NCBI GenBank assembly: GCA_018335755.1
Contig: JAGXRK010000053.1
Location: 124,001-188,000, forward strand
Length of the DNA stretch: 64,000 nt
Reading direction: 5' to 3'
Source: Ignavibacterium sp.
GTDB lineage: Bacteria > Bacteroidota > Ignavibacteria > Ignavibacteriales > Ignavibacteriaceae
Shown: one piece after another, positions 25,786 through 32,927 of the stretch
Position numbering within the stretch: the first letter of the stretch is position 1
Layout of the letters: every line of letters starts with the position of its first letter
The notes under the pieces: generated by a model
Databases searched by the model: none
What the model saw: the letters and a program-made list of their open reading frames with translations, nothing else
Told to the model about the DNA's origin: nothing
Made by a program: the position numbers and the translations under genes

Positions 25786-26352
25786 ATGAACAAGTGTTTT
25801 TATTTAATATCATTTTTACCTCTAATTTTTACACACTCTCAAAGTGTTGAATTATCATTGCAGGATTTATGTGATGAAAGCAGTGATATAGTAATAGCTA
25901 AACCAGTTTCCTCTAATACATTCCAATCGGAAAATTACAAGCACATCCGCACAAACATAAAATTTAAAGTAATTGAAACAATAAAAGGTCGATTTGTTGC
26001 GGACGATAATTTTGAAATGCTCGTTTATGGTGGGGAATTAAACGGGATAACAAAAATTGTAGTTGATGCACCAAGTTATAGAATGGGCGAAGAATCGCTT
26101 CTCTTTCTTCGTGCGAACAGAGGTAAAGAAATTCTGAGGATATTCTTCACGGTTACAGGTGGCATTCAAGGCAAATATAATATTTATGTTGATAAAAATG
26201 ATGGAGTAAAACATGTAGTAAGAGATCAGTCAGATTGGCAGTCACCTGATAATAAAAATGTAATTGAGATTCAAAGTAAAAAAAATGATCAGCCAACACT
26301 CAATGAGATGAAACGTTCAATTAAAGCTAGAATTAGTAAAGGACCAAAATGA
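25786..26352 (+). CDS. Secreted protein of unknown function upstream of a metalloprotease
   Basis: This 188-residue protein has a signal peptide (MNKCFYLISFLPLIFTHSQS). Its centre, IKFKVIETIKGRFVADDNFEMLVYGG...MGEESLLFLR, matches the general look of small secreted proteins where a regular E-x-IKG-x(6)-V strand precedes a G-x-VLFL strand. I do not recognise a named family with certainty. Its stop overlaps the next ATG by four bases (ATGA), so it is coupled to the matrixin-type protease and may act with it, perhaps as a propeptide-like partner or inhibitor (inference only). Confidence 0.7.
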   Translation: MNKCFYLISFLPLIFTHSQSVELSLQDLCDESSDIVIAKPVSSNTFQSENYKHIRTNIKFKVIETIKGRFVADDNFEMLVYGGELNGITKIVVDAPSYRMGEESLLFLRANRGKEILRIFFTVTGGIQGKYNIYVDKNDGVKHVVRDQSDWQSPDNKNVIEIQSKKNDQPTLNEMKRSIKARISKGPK

Positions 26353-28265
26353 AAATAAAAATATTAATACTATTTTTATTATTTATTTCAATAAAACTCC
26401 TATTTGCTGAAAAATATATTGTTATCAATGGTCCAATTCGTACCACTCAATGCTCTTCAACAAAGATGGCAAGATGTCCAAACTATATCCGCTGGATCAA
26501 TAATACTATTGCTTGGAAAATAAATGAGAATGGCTGCTGTTTCAATGACAACATTTCAGTTCGGGATTTAGAAAGTGCAGTGAAAAATGGTTTCAATAGT
26601 TGGGATACCATTAGTACTGCTGATTTTAACTTTTTTTATCAAGGTGAAACAGATGCTTTATTTGGAAATGACGGGGAAAATTTGATCTATTGGGCGGAGG
26701 AAAATGATATTGCTTTCCAGAATGGTGGACCACTTGCCGGCACCGGAAGTGGGACACTTGCAATAACTATCTTAACTGTAAATGAATATGAAGAAATTCT
26801 TGATTCAGATATCATATTCAATGGAAGGGATCATAGTTGGAAAGTAGATAACACTGATCCCGACATTTGGGCAGTAACCTCCCATGAAGTGGGACATGTT
26901 CTTGGTTTATTCCATACTGAAGTTACAAACCTTCCAGTTTCTGAGCTACCAACTATGATCTTTTATTATAATTCATTATTTGGCCGCGATTTGTCATTTG
27001 ATGACAGAGTAGGAGCGTCGTTTTTATATGGCGGTAATTTAATTGATGATGAAGACTTTGCTGGAAATATTTATTTGAAGTTTGATATAAACATTTTGAG
27101 AGGAAAGTCTTTAAATATTCAACCAGGTGCTTCAATAAAAATGTTTTTGGGGGCATCGATCCGAGTCCGGGGCCAATTAAATGCAATTGCGACCCAGTCC
27201 CAAAATATTTCATTTATAAATTATAGAAATAATGATATCTGGTCCGGAATATATTTCTTGGCTGAAAGTCAAGGTTCAATGAATTATTGTATTGTAAAAA
27301 ATGTAAATAATCATATGGGTGCTGCTATAAATATAGATTGTTCTTCACCTAAAATTCAAAACTGCATAATTGTAAATAACACAGGATATAAAGGTGGGAT
27401 TCGGATTTACCATGGTTCCGAACCGCAAATACAAAATAATGTAGTTGCTCATAATATAGCGAATTATGGAGGGGGGATACTTTGTTGCGAAAATTCAAAT
27501 CCAGTTTTTATAAACAATACAATTGCTTATAATTTTGCTGATAGTGCAGGAGGAGGTCTCTATTGTGATTCCAATTCAGATCCGATTTTTATTAATAATA
27601 TTTTTTATGGAAATACTTCTTCATTCGGAAGCCAAATATATATAAATGACTACGAATCAGACCCAGCTTTTGCTTATTGCAACTTGCAAGGCGGAAAGGA
27701 AAAATATGAAGGTATAGGTGCCGGAATTAATTACACTGGACTATTTGAAAATAATATTGATTATGATCCTTCATTTGTAAAGGCCGAGTTGGATAATTTT
27801 TTTCTTTCAGATTTTTCACCCTGCATTAGTTCAGGGATTGATTCAATTGAAATTGCAGGAATGTTATATCGCATGCCACCTTTATGTGCAGGCGGAAACT
27901 ATCGACCTAGTCCGATTGGAACTAAACCAGACATTGGTGCATATGAAAATCTTTTAGGATCTAAAGCTCTTAATGAAAAGGGGTTGCCCAGTCTTTTTCT
28001 TAACCAAAACTATCCCAACCCATTCAACCCAAGCACGGTAATCAGTTGGCAGTCACCGGCAGGCAGTCATCAAACCATAAAAGTGTTTGATGTTTTGGGA
28101 AATGAGATTGCAACACTTGTCGATGAATACAAACCGGCAGGAAGATATATAGTAGAATTCAGTATTAATTCCGGCGAAGACCGGAATCTCAGCAGCGGAG
28201 TATACTTTTATCGATTAAAATCTGGAGACTTTGTACAAACGCGTAAAATGATATTGATAAAATAA
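26349..28265 (+). CDS. Secreted matrixin-type metalloprotease with beta-helix and T9SS sorting domain
   Basis: This 638-residue secreted protein begins with a signal peptide (about 1-20). The protease part (about 25-230) has the zinc motif HEVGHVLGLFH (H179, E180, H183, H189) of the M10/matrixin-like metzincins. A FFYQGE-type segment and DVWAVTSHE-like surroundings (DIWAVTSHE here) are typical. Residues about 290-450 contain right-handed parallel beta-helix repeats (CSSPKIQNCIIVNNT, NVVAHNIANYGGGI, NTIAYNFADSAGGGLYC). The C-terminal 85 residues are a T9SS type A domain (NQNYPNPFNPSTVISW ... KKMILIK-like RKMILIK). The combination of metzincin and parallel beta-helix suggests a surface protease acting on polymers. 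It is translationally coupled to the gene before it. A MITE-like repeat starts nine bases after its stop. Confidence 0.9.
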   Translation: MKIKILILFLLFISIKLLFAEKYIVINGPIRTTQCSSTKMARCPNYIRWINNTIAWKINENGCCFNDNISVRDLESAVKNGFNSWDTISTADFNFFYQGETDALFGNDGENLIYWAEENDIAFQNGGPLAGTGSGTLAITILTVNEYEEILDSDIIFNGRDHSWKVDNTDPDIWAVTSHEVGHVLGLFHTEVTNLPVSELPTMIFYYNSLFGRDLSFDDRVGASFLYGGNLIDDEDFAGNIYLKFDINILRGKSLNIQPGASIKMFLGASIRVRGQLNAIATQSQNISFINYRNNDIWSGIYFLAESQGSMNYCIVKNVNNHMGAAINIDCSSPKIQNCIIVNNTGYKGGIRIYHGSEPQIQNNVVAHNIANYGGGILCCENSNPVFINNTIAYNFADSAGGGLYCDSNSDPIFINNIFYGNTSSFGSQIYINDYESDPAFAYCNLQGGKEKYEGIGAGINYTGLFENNIDYDPSFVKAELDNFFLSDFSPCISSGIDSIEIAGMLYRMPPLCAGGNYRPSPIGTKPDIGAYENLLGSKALNEKGLPSLFLNQNYPNPFNPSTVISWQSPAGSHQTIKVFDVLGNEIATLVDEYKPAGRYIVEFSINSGEDRNLSSGVYFYRLKSGDFVQTRKMILIK

Positions 28266-28273
28266 AAAGAATA

Positions 28274-28450
28274 GTCCCGACCTAAAGGATCTGTTGCAGA
28301 AGTCACATAATTGTCATTTCGACCAACGGGAGAAATCTTTTTCGTGACATATTGAAGGATTTCTCAGTCTCCCGAAGGGATGCCTATGGCAGAAGACTCC
28401 TTCGAAATGACAGTTTCAGAGTTATGCAACAGATCCTTTAGGTCGGGGAC
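28274..28450 (+). mobile_element. MITE-like palindromic element, 177 bp
   Basis: The two ends are long inverted repeats: GTCCCGACCTAAAGGATC... at 28274 onward and the complementary ...GATCCTTTAGGTCGGGGAC ending at 28450, about 25 bp with one mismatch. A second inner pair is TGTCATTTCGA (28312-28322) with TCGAAATGACA (28402-28412). Motifs of the type TGTCATTTCGA...GAGAAATC recur in intergenic DNA of FCB-group bacteria. It has no coding capacity. A 22-nt double hairpin sits inside at 28370-28391. Confidence 0.8.
28370..28391 (+). repeat. 22-nt double-hairpin element, copy 1 (inside the MITE)
   Basis: It consists of two abutting 11-base palindromes with three-base loops: TCCC-GAA-GGGA and TGCC-TAT-GGCA. 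The flanks are AGTC and GAAG. The same architecture, with one paired base swap, occurs at 32687-32708. Confidence 0.7.
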
Positions 28451-28493
28451 TAATTAATGAAAAAAAGTTTGGCTTTAGCTTGAAGAGTCCGGC

Positions 28494-28583
28494 AGACTCT
28501 TTGGAGTCTGGCGACCAAATAAAGTGTTTGGGCTAAAGCCCAGCGTTAAATAGTTTAATTCGGTCCCCGCAATGAATTGCGGG
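28494..28583 (+). repeat. Cluster of three short hairpins
   Basis: CAGACTC-tttg-GAGTCTG (28494-28511), GGGCTaaAGCCC (28530-28541) and CCCGCAAT-ga-ATTGCGGG (28566-28583) follow one another in non-coding DNA. Together with the MITE and the leader copy they fill the 422-base gap 28266-28687. Confidence 0.6.
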
Positions 28584-28607
28584 CCTATTGAAAAAATTTA
28601 CACATTC

Positions 28608-28645
28608 AGAGTGCTGAGTCATTCTGTAACTAAAGCGACTGAACA
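28608..28645 (+). repeat. Shared leader element, copy 2
   Basis: These 38 bases are identical to 16889-16926. The element is followed after 30 bases by TTAGGAGG and the ATG at 28688. Identity over a non-coding stretch 11.7 kb apart implies recent duplication or strong conservation. Confidence 0.75.
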
Positions 28646-28687
28646 ACCTGATAGTGAACTAATAAGAATATTATTAGGAGGTTTAAA

Positions 28688-29257
28688 ATGAGAACTCTGC
28701 TTATAATAATTATCTTTTTTGCATTTAACTGTAATAATATAATTTCTCAGGTTAATGATTATTGGAAAAATGCAAAAGCTGATGACAGCAAAATTTATAC
28801 AATTCATCATTTAGGTAAACAGATCAGCTATGCTGTTTCTTATGAAGGCGATTTATTTAAGACAACTGATGGAGGCAGAACCTGGAAATATGAATCAGAT
28901 AAAAGAGAGCAATTGCAATTAAAAAATTATAAAATTCTTTGGTCAGGGGATATCTATTGTGCAATTATGCATACAACAGATGGAGGATTAAACTGGGAGC
29001 AATATGATAAAGAAAAACAAGAGCATTTTTGCAAAGTGTATTTAAAGGATGAAAATACAGGTTATAAAGTTGCATATGAATTTCTATGTAAGGTTTTCAC
29101 AAAGATATTCACTTATAATAGAGATAATGCAATTACTATACTTATCAATTATCCTCAACAATGCACAGAATATTTCAATAATGAAAAAGAAGGATGGGCT
29201 TTGGGATGGTGTCTTAAGGATTTCAGAGTAGTGACTGTTTCTTCGGTGTTTTATTAA
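28688..29257 (+). CDS. Short secreted YCF48/BNR-like protein, probably truncated
   Basis: This 189-residue protein has a signal peptide (ending about IISQV). Two propeller-like motifs are visible: DLFKTTDGGRTWKYE at about 57 and IMHTTDGGLNWEQYD at about 98, each a TTDGGxxW Asp-box-type turn. Family members normally have six or more such blades and often a T9SS tail; here there are two blades and no sorting domain, so it looks like a shortened relative. The strong SD AGGAGGT and the shared leader suggest it is still expressed. A hairpin lies 32 bases downstream. Function unknown. Confidence 0.65.
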   Translation: MRTLLIIIIFFAFNCNNIISQVNDYWKNAKADDSKIYTIHHLGKQISYAVSYEGDLFKTTDGGRTWKYESDKREQLQLKNYKILWSGDIYCAIMHTTDGGLNWEQYDKEKQEHFCKVYLKDENTGYKVAYEFLCKVFTKIFTYNRDNAITILINYPQQCTEYFNNEKEGWALGWCLKDFRVVTVSSVFY

Positions 29258-29289
29258 AGCAAAAGATTAAACATTTACTGTGCTCAGCC

Positions 29290-29322
29290 AAACCTCCGGG
29301 ACTTATAAAACCCTTGAGGTTT
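29290..29322 (+). repeat. Hairpin AAACCTC / GAGGTTT
   Basis: AAACCTC (29290-29296) pairs with GAGGTTT (29316-29322), with an inner GGG/CCC. It may end the 28688 transcript. A shortened relative (AAACC/GGTTT) is at about 17563-17579. Confidence 0.5.
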
Positions 29323-29330
29323 AATTGAAT

Positions 29331-29353
29331 GACTGAACACCCTGATAATTAAA
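29331..29353 (+). repeat. Shared leader element, partial copy 3
   Basis: It matches 16918-16940 (GACTGAACACCC, then GATAATTAAA) with one difference. It is followed after about 10 bases by TATAAGGAGGTTCGAG and the ATG at 29378. Confidence 0.65.
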
Positions 29354-29377
29354 TATTAAATTATAAGGAGGTTCGAG

Positions 29378-29848
29378 ATGAAAAAGTTATTAGTTCTACA
29401 TTATATTTTTTTTATTTTTATTTTTTATAGCCTAAAGGCAATTCAAACTGAGTATGTTTTTTCATCATTTGATACTGATATTATATTATTTGATGAATAT
29501 AAAATCAATTTCTGCCGTTCAGTTATCGACCAATTATCGGGTGAATGCATTATCAACGGAACTGTTAACTGCAAAATTCTTAATAACAGCTTCGATGCCC
29601 GATTAAATACTAATTCTCTAATGGTTGAAATTGATCTAAACGCAGAGTTGAGCCCTCTGTACTGCAATAAATATACTGAGCCCTGTTTCATTTCCGGAAC
29701 TTCTTCTCATCATTTTACTTTCATTGATTCGGGAAAAAAAAACTTACGAATCGAATATCCGTTCACCTTTTGGGATGCGAAGATATTATCTGTTATTTAT
29801 GAATTTAGTAATGATGGACTTTACATTAAAAATATGTGCGTGATATAA
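29378..29848 (+). CDS. Divergent exported member of the DPLSGxC family, no lipobox
   Basis: This 156-residue protein has a hydrophobic signal (MKKLLVLHYIFFIFIFYSLKA) but no lipobox cysteine; cleavage by ordinary signal peptidase is likely. The family core is recognisable in NFCRSVIDQLSGECIINGTVNCK, equivalent to C-x(4)-DPLSG-x-C-x(3)-G, and again in ISGTSSHHFTF. Compared with its lipoprotein relatives, it has lost the anchor and the YHE motif. It uses the same leader and a strong AAGGAGG SD. It may be a secreted variant or a degenerating copy. Confidence 0.65.
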   Translation: MKKLLVLHYIFFIFIFYSLKAIQTEYVFSSFDTDIILFDEYKINFCRSVIDQLSGECIINGTVNCKILNNSFDARLNTNSLMVEIDLNAELSPLYCNKYTEPCFISGTSSHHFTFIDSGKKNLRIEYPFTFWDAKILSVIYEFSNDGLYIKNMCVI

Positions 29849-30070
29849 CTTCAGGCAATATATTTCTCCATTTTAGTAAAATTACTGATTCTTGTTATTT
29901 TGCAGAAATGTTGGAATAATTAATTTTCTTATATTAGCTTAAATATTTACTTCCTACCATATCAGTATTAAAAATAACATAAGCATTTCTCTATTCTAAA
30001 GAAAAATCCATATTTTTGAGTTAAATATGTTTTTGTCATTTACTAAAATATTTTCAATTATGGTTTTTTT

Positions 30071-31588
30071 ATGAATAATAATATTGGCTTTGATAACGAA
30101 AAATATCTGCAGGAACAAACTGAAGAAATTCTAAAAAGGGTAGCCCGTTTTAACAATAAACTTTACCTTGAATTTGGTGGAAAACTTTTATTCGATTATC
30201 ACGCTGCAAGAGTGCTGCCGGGATTTGATAAAAATGTTAAAATGCGTTTGCTGCAAAAACTCAAAGATAATATTGAAGTTATACTATGTATTTATGCAGG
30301 TGACATTGAACGGAATAAAGTCCGTGCAGATTTTGGCATTACTTACGATGTGGATACACTTAAGACCATTGATGATTTTAAGGAATGGGGTTTAGAAATA
30401 AAGGCAGTGGTTATTACCAGGTTCGATAATCAACCTTCTGCAGTAAAATTCAAGAATAAACTGGAAAGAAGGGGAGTAAGAGTATATACTCATAAAGCCA
30501 CAAAAGGATATCCAACTGATATTGATTTAATTGTTAGCAGCGAAGGTTATGGCGCAAATAAATATATTGAAACTACAAAGCCGATCGTTGTCGTAACCGG
30601 ACCGGGTCCCGGTAGTGGAAAACTTGCGACTTGTTTAAGTCAGCTTTACCACGAATATAAACGCGGAATAAAAGCTGGATATGCAAAGTTTGAAACTTTT
30701 CCAATATGGAATCTGCCGCTTAATCATAAAGTGAATGTTGCTTATGAAGCAGCAACAGTTGACCTTAAAGATGTTAATATGATTGACCATTATCATCTTG
30801 AAGCTTATAATGAAAAAACTGTTAATTATAACCGGGACATTGAAGCATTTCCTCTTCTTAAAAGAATTTTTGAAAAAATAACAGGAGGGAAATCATTTTA
30901 TAAATCGCCCACTGATATGGGTGTAAATCGTGCTGGTTTCGGAATAGTTGATGACGAAACTGTGCAGCAGGCAGCGCACCAGAAAATTATCAGACGCTAT
31001 TTCAGATGTGCAACAGAATATGCTATGGGATTAATAGACGCTGATATTGTTCAGCGTGCTGAGATGATAATGGATAATATCGGTGCTAAAGTAGAAGACA
31101 GAAAAACTGTTACAAATTCAAGAGAAGCTGCACTGGATGCCGAGAAAAAGAAAAAAGGAAAAGAAGGAGTTTTTGTTGGTGCAGCCATTGAATTAAAAGA
31201 TGGTACAATAATAACCGGAAAAAATTCACCAATTATGCACGCCGCATCAAGTCTCATATTAAATACATCCAAACATCTTGCCGGGCTACCAGATAATCTT
31301 CACCTCCTTCCGATAAATATTATGAACTCCCTCAATTATCTGAAAAAAGAAGTTTTTCGTGGCAAGGGTCTTAGTCTTGATACAGAAGAAACACTTATTG
31401 CACTTAGCATTAGTGCAATTTCAAATCCTGCTGCCCAAATGGCACTGGAAAAGATGAAGGAATTGGAGGGTTGTGAAGTTCATCTTACGCATATTCCTTC
31501 CTCTGGTGATGAAGCCGGTTTAAGAAAATTAGGTGTACATCTCACCTGCGATCCCGATTTTTCATCAAAAAATCTATTCGTACGATAG
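30071..31588 (+). CDS. DUF1846 domain-containing protein
   Basis: This 505-residue cytoplasmic protein matches the DUF1846 family over its whole length: FDNEKYLQEQTEEILKRV at the start, LIVSSEGYGANKYIET, VVVTGPGPGSGKLATCLSQLYHE with a P-loop-like GPGSGK near 185-190, and THIPSSGDEAGLRKLGV near the end. Structures in this family show a P-loop-like fold, but I know of no proven reaction. Its start is ATG at 30071 with little SD. It marks the return from the repeat-rich island to ordinary genes. No partner is evident; the STAS genes follow after 181 bases. Confidence 0.93.
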   Translation: MNNNIGFDNEKYLQEQTEEILKRVARFNNKLYLEFGGKLLFDYHAARVLPGFDKNVKMRLLQKLKDNIEVILCIYAGDIERNKVRADFGITYDVDTLKTIDDFKEWGLEIKAVVITRFDNQPSAVKFKNKLERRGVRVYTHKATKGYPTDIDLIVSSEGYGANKYIETTKPIVVVTGPGPGSGKLATCLSQLYHEYKRGIKAGYAKFETFPIWNLPLNHKVNVAYEAATVDLKDVNMIDHYHLEAYNEKTVNYNRDIEAFPLLKRIFEKITGGKSFYKSPTDMGVNRAGFGIVDDETVQQAAHQKIIRRYFRCATEYAMGLIDADIVQRAEMIMDNIGAKVEDRKTVTNSREAALDAEKKKKGKEGVFVGAAIELKDGTIITGKNSPIMHAASSLILNTSKHLAGLPDNLHLLPINIMNSLNYLKKEVFRGKGLSLDTEETLIALSISAISNPAAQMALEKMKELEGCEVHLTHIPSSGDEAGLRKLGVHLTCDPDFSSKNLFVR

Positions 31589-31769
31589 TATAACCTCAAT
31601 AAAGTCGTTCGAAAAAAAATGAATAAATAATTATTTTTAATACATAAACAGGGAATCCAGCATAAAGAAAATAATAATAACGCTTACAAAAGTGCGCTTC
31701 TCTTTATGTAAATTGTGGTGTATTTAATAAATTATCAGCGAAGATTATAAATTACTTTAGGAACAATAA

Positions 31770-32114
31770 ATGGCAGATGAAGATTTTAAACGTGAAATAG
31801 TTGGCGATATAGTCATAGAGAAAGTAAAACTATCGAGAGCCACAGTAAAGGAAGCTCAGGAGTTTAAGGATAGATTGTTTTCTGACTCGATATCCGGATT
31901 TAATAAAATTATTGTTGATTTAACTGAATGTACTTTTGTCGATTCGTCAATGATTGGGGCTATGGTTGTTATGTTAAAACGAATTTCACAGAAGGGTGGT
32001 GAACTCAGGCTGGTAATTCCGGAAGCCGAAGCATTTCAGGTTTTTACTGTAACAGGATTATTCAGAGCATTTAATATTTTCCGATCGGTTGAAGATGCTC
32101 TTAAAGATTTCTAA
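31770..32114 (+). CDS. STAS-domain anti-sigma factor antagonist (copy 1)
   Basis: This 114-residue protein is a single STAS domain of the SpoIIAA/RsbV type. The phosphorylation-site region reads FVDSSMIGAMVVM, with serines where anti-anti-sigma proteins are phosphorylated by a partner-switching kinase, and the family tail LFRAFNIFRSVEDALKDF is present. The canonical site is D-S-S/T-G; here M replaces the glycine position, so the phospho-switch is not certain. It is followed 64 bases later by a paralogue. No anti-sigma kinase or PP2C phosphatase is nearby, so partners must be elsewhere. Confidence 0.9.
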   Translation: MADEDFKREIVGDIVIEKVKLSRATVKEAQEFKDRLFSDSISGFNKIIVDLTECTFVDSSMIGAMVVMLKRISQKGGELRLVIPEAEAFQVFTVTGLFRAFNIFRSVEDALKDF

Positions 32115-32178
32115 AGTTTTATTACTATAAACTAATTCTATAAAAAATAATTTTGAATTTACATTGAATACATTTCAA

Positions 32179-32523
32179 ATGGCCGAAGAAGACTTTAAAC
32201 TTGAGATAATTGGTGATATTGCAATTGAAAAAGTTAATCTCTTAAGAGCGACTTTAAATGAAGCACAATTTTTCAAGAACAGATTGCTTTTGGATTCTAC
32301 AAATGGTTACAATAAAATTATCGTGGATTTAAGTTCCTGCATTTATGTCGATTCAACTATGATTGGGGCAATGGTGTTTGTTTCAAAAAAAATAAGCGAG
32401 AAGGGTGGGGAGTTAAGAATTGTCATCCCAAAGAAGGAAACATTCCAGGTTTTTACAATTAAAGGACTTTTCAGTGCATTCAATCTGTATGAAACCATTG
32501 ATGAAGCGTTAAAAGACTTCTAA
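32179..32523 (+). CDS. STAS-domain anti-sigma factor antagonist (copy 2)
   Basis: This 114-residue protein aligns end to end with the preceding one (MAEEDFKLEIIGD versus MADEDFKREIVGD), which also fixes the ATG at 32179 rather than a TTG at 32164. The site region is YVDSTMIGAMVF, with Thr in place of the second Ser. This is a tandem gene duplication. It ends shortly before a terminator at 32637. Confidence 0.9.
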   Translation: MAEEDFKLEIIGDIAIEKVNLLRATLNEAQFFKNRLLLDSTNGYNKIIVDLSSCIYVDSTMIGAMVFVSKKISEKGGELRIVIPKKETFQVFTIKGLFSAFNLYETIDEALKDF

Positions 32524-32636
32524 ACATCAAAGAAATTTTTACAGATTCATACCAATAATTTTATCAAGCACCTATTCATAACTTACTTTGTAAGTTTTTA
32601 ATGTAACGATTATTTAATTTTTTTACGATAAAAATA

Positions 32637-32668
32637 CCCCTAAAACAATCTGTTTTAAGGGTTTCTTT
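32637..32668 (+). terminator. Terminator after the STAS genes
   Basis: CCCC-TAAAACA (32637-32647) pairs with TGTTTTAAGGG (32651-32661) around an ATC loop, with one bulge, followed by TTTCTTTG. Confidence 0.7.
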
Positions 32669-32723
32669 GTACACCCGCAGGGATTCTCCCAAAGGGATGG
32701 CAATGCCAGAACCCCGAACCTTC
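32667..32723 (-). repeat. Partial duplicate of the tRNA-Arg(ACG) 3' end, interrupted
   Basis: Bases 32667-32686 and 32709-32723 together repeat, without mismatch, the 35 bases 32735-32769 (3' flank, acceptor strand, T-arm and part of the variable loop of the neighbouring tRNA). The copy is split by 22 extra bases exactly in the middle of the T-loop TTCGAA. It may be the remnant of an attachment site or of tRNA tandem duplication. Confidence 0.8.
32687..32708 (+). repeat. 22-nt double-hairpin element, copy 2 (inside the tRNA remnant)
   Basis: TCCC-AAA-GGGA followed directly by TGGC-AAT-GCCA: the same two-hairpin structure as 28370-28391. The second stem is kept although its inner bases are swapped. 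It sits between TTC and GAA of the tRNA T-loop sequence. Confidence 0.7.
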
Positions 32724-32737
32724 ATTTAATGAACTTG

Positions 32738-32811
32738 TACACCCGCAGGGATTCGAACCCCGAACCTTCTGATCCGTAGTCAGATGCTCTATCCAATTAA
32801 GCTACGGGTGC
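32738..32811 (-). tRNA. tRNA-Arg (anticodon ACG)
   Basis: The reverse complement is a 74-nt cloverleaf. The acceptor GCACCCG pairs with CGGGUGU, the anticodon stem UCUGA/UCAGA closes loop CUACGGA with anticodon ACG, and the T-arm has UUCGAAU. A34 is the standard TadA substrate (to inosine), and tadA is at 706-1179. CCA is not encoded. The 3' end is partly duplicated downstream. Confidence 0.94.
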
Positions 32812-32873
32812 TTAAAATTATATAATTAATTTTATTACAAATATAATTTATTTCCAACTATTTATAAATAGAC

Positions 32874-32904
32874 AATAAAAAAGGGTGCCGTTTCAGGCAC
32901 CCTT
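32874..32904 (-). terminator. Terminator of the OmpA-family gene
   Basis: AAGGGTGCC (32881-32889) and GGCACCCTT (32896-32904) form a perfect nine-base stem. Read on the minus strand it is followed by a T-rich run (complement of AATAAAAA), 24 bases past the stop of the gene at 32928. Confidence 0.85.
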
Positions 32905-32927
32905 AAAATGATCAGAACGAACTCAGT

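Noticed and set aside
28274-28583. A CRISPR array
   Set aside because: The palindromes differ from one another and are not spaced with regular unique spacers; no cas gene is present.
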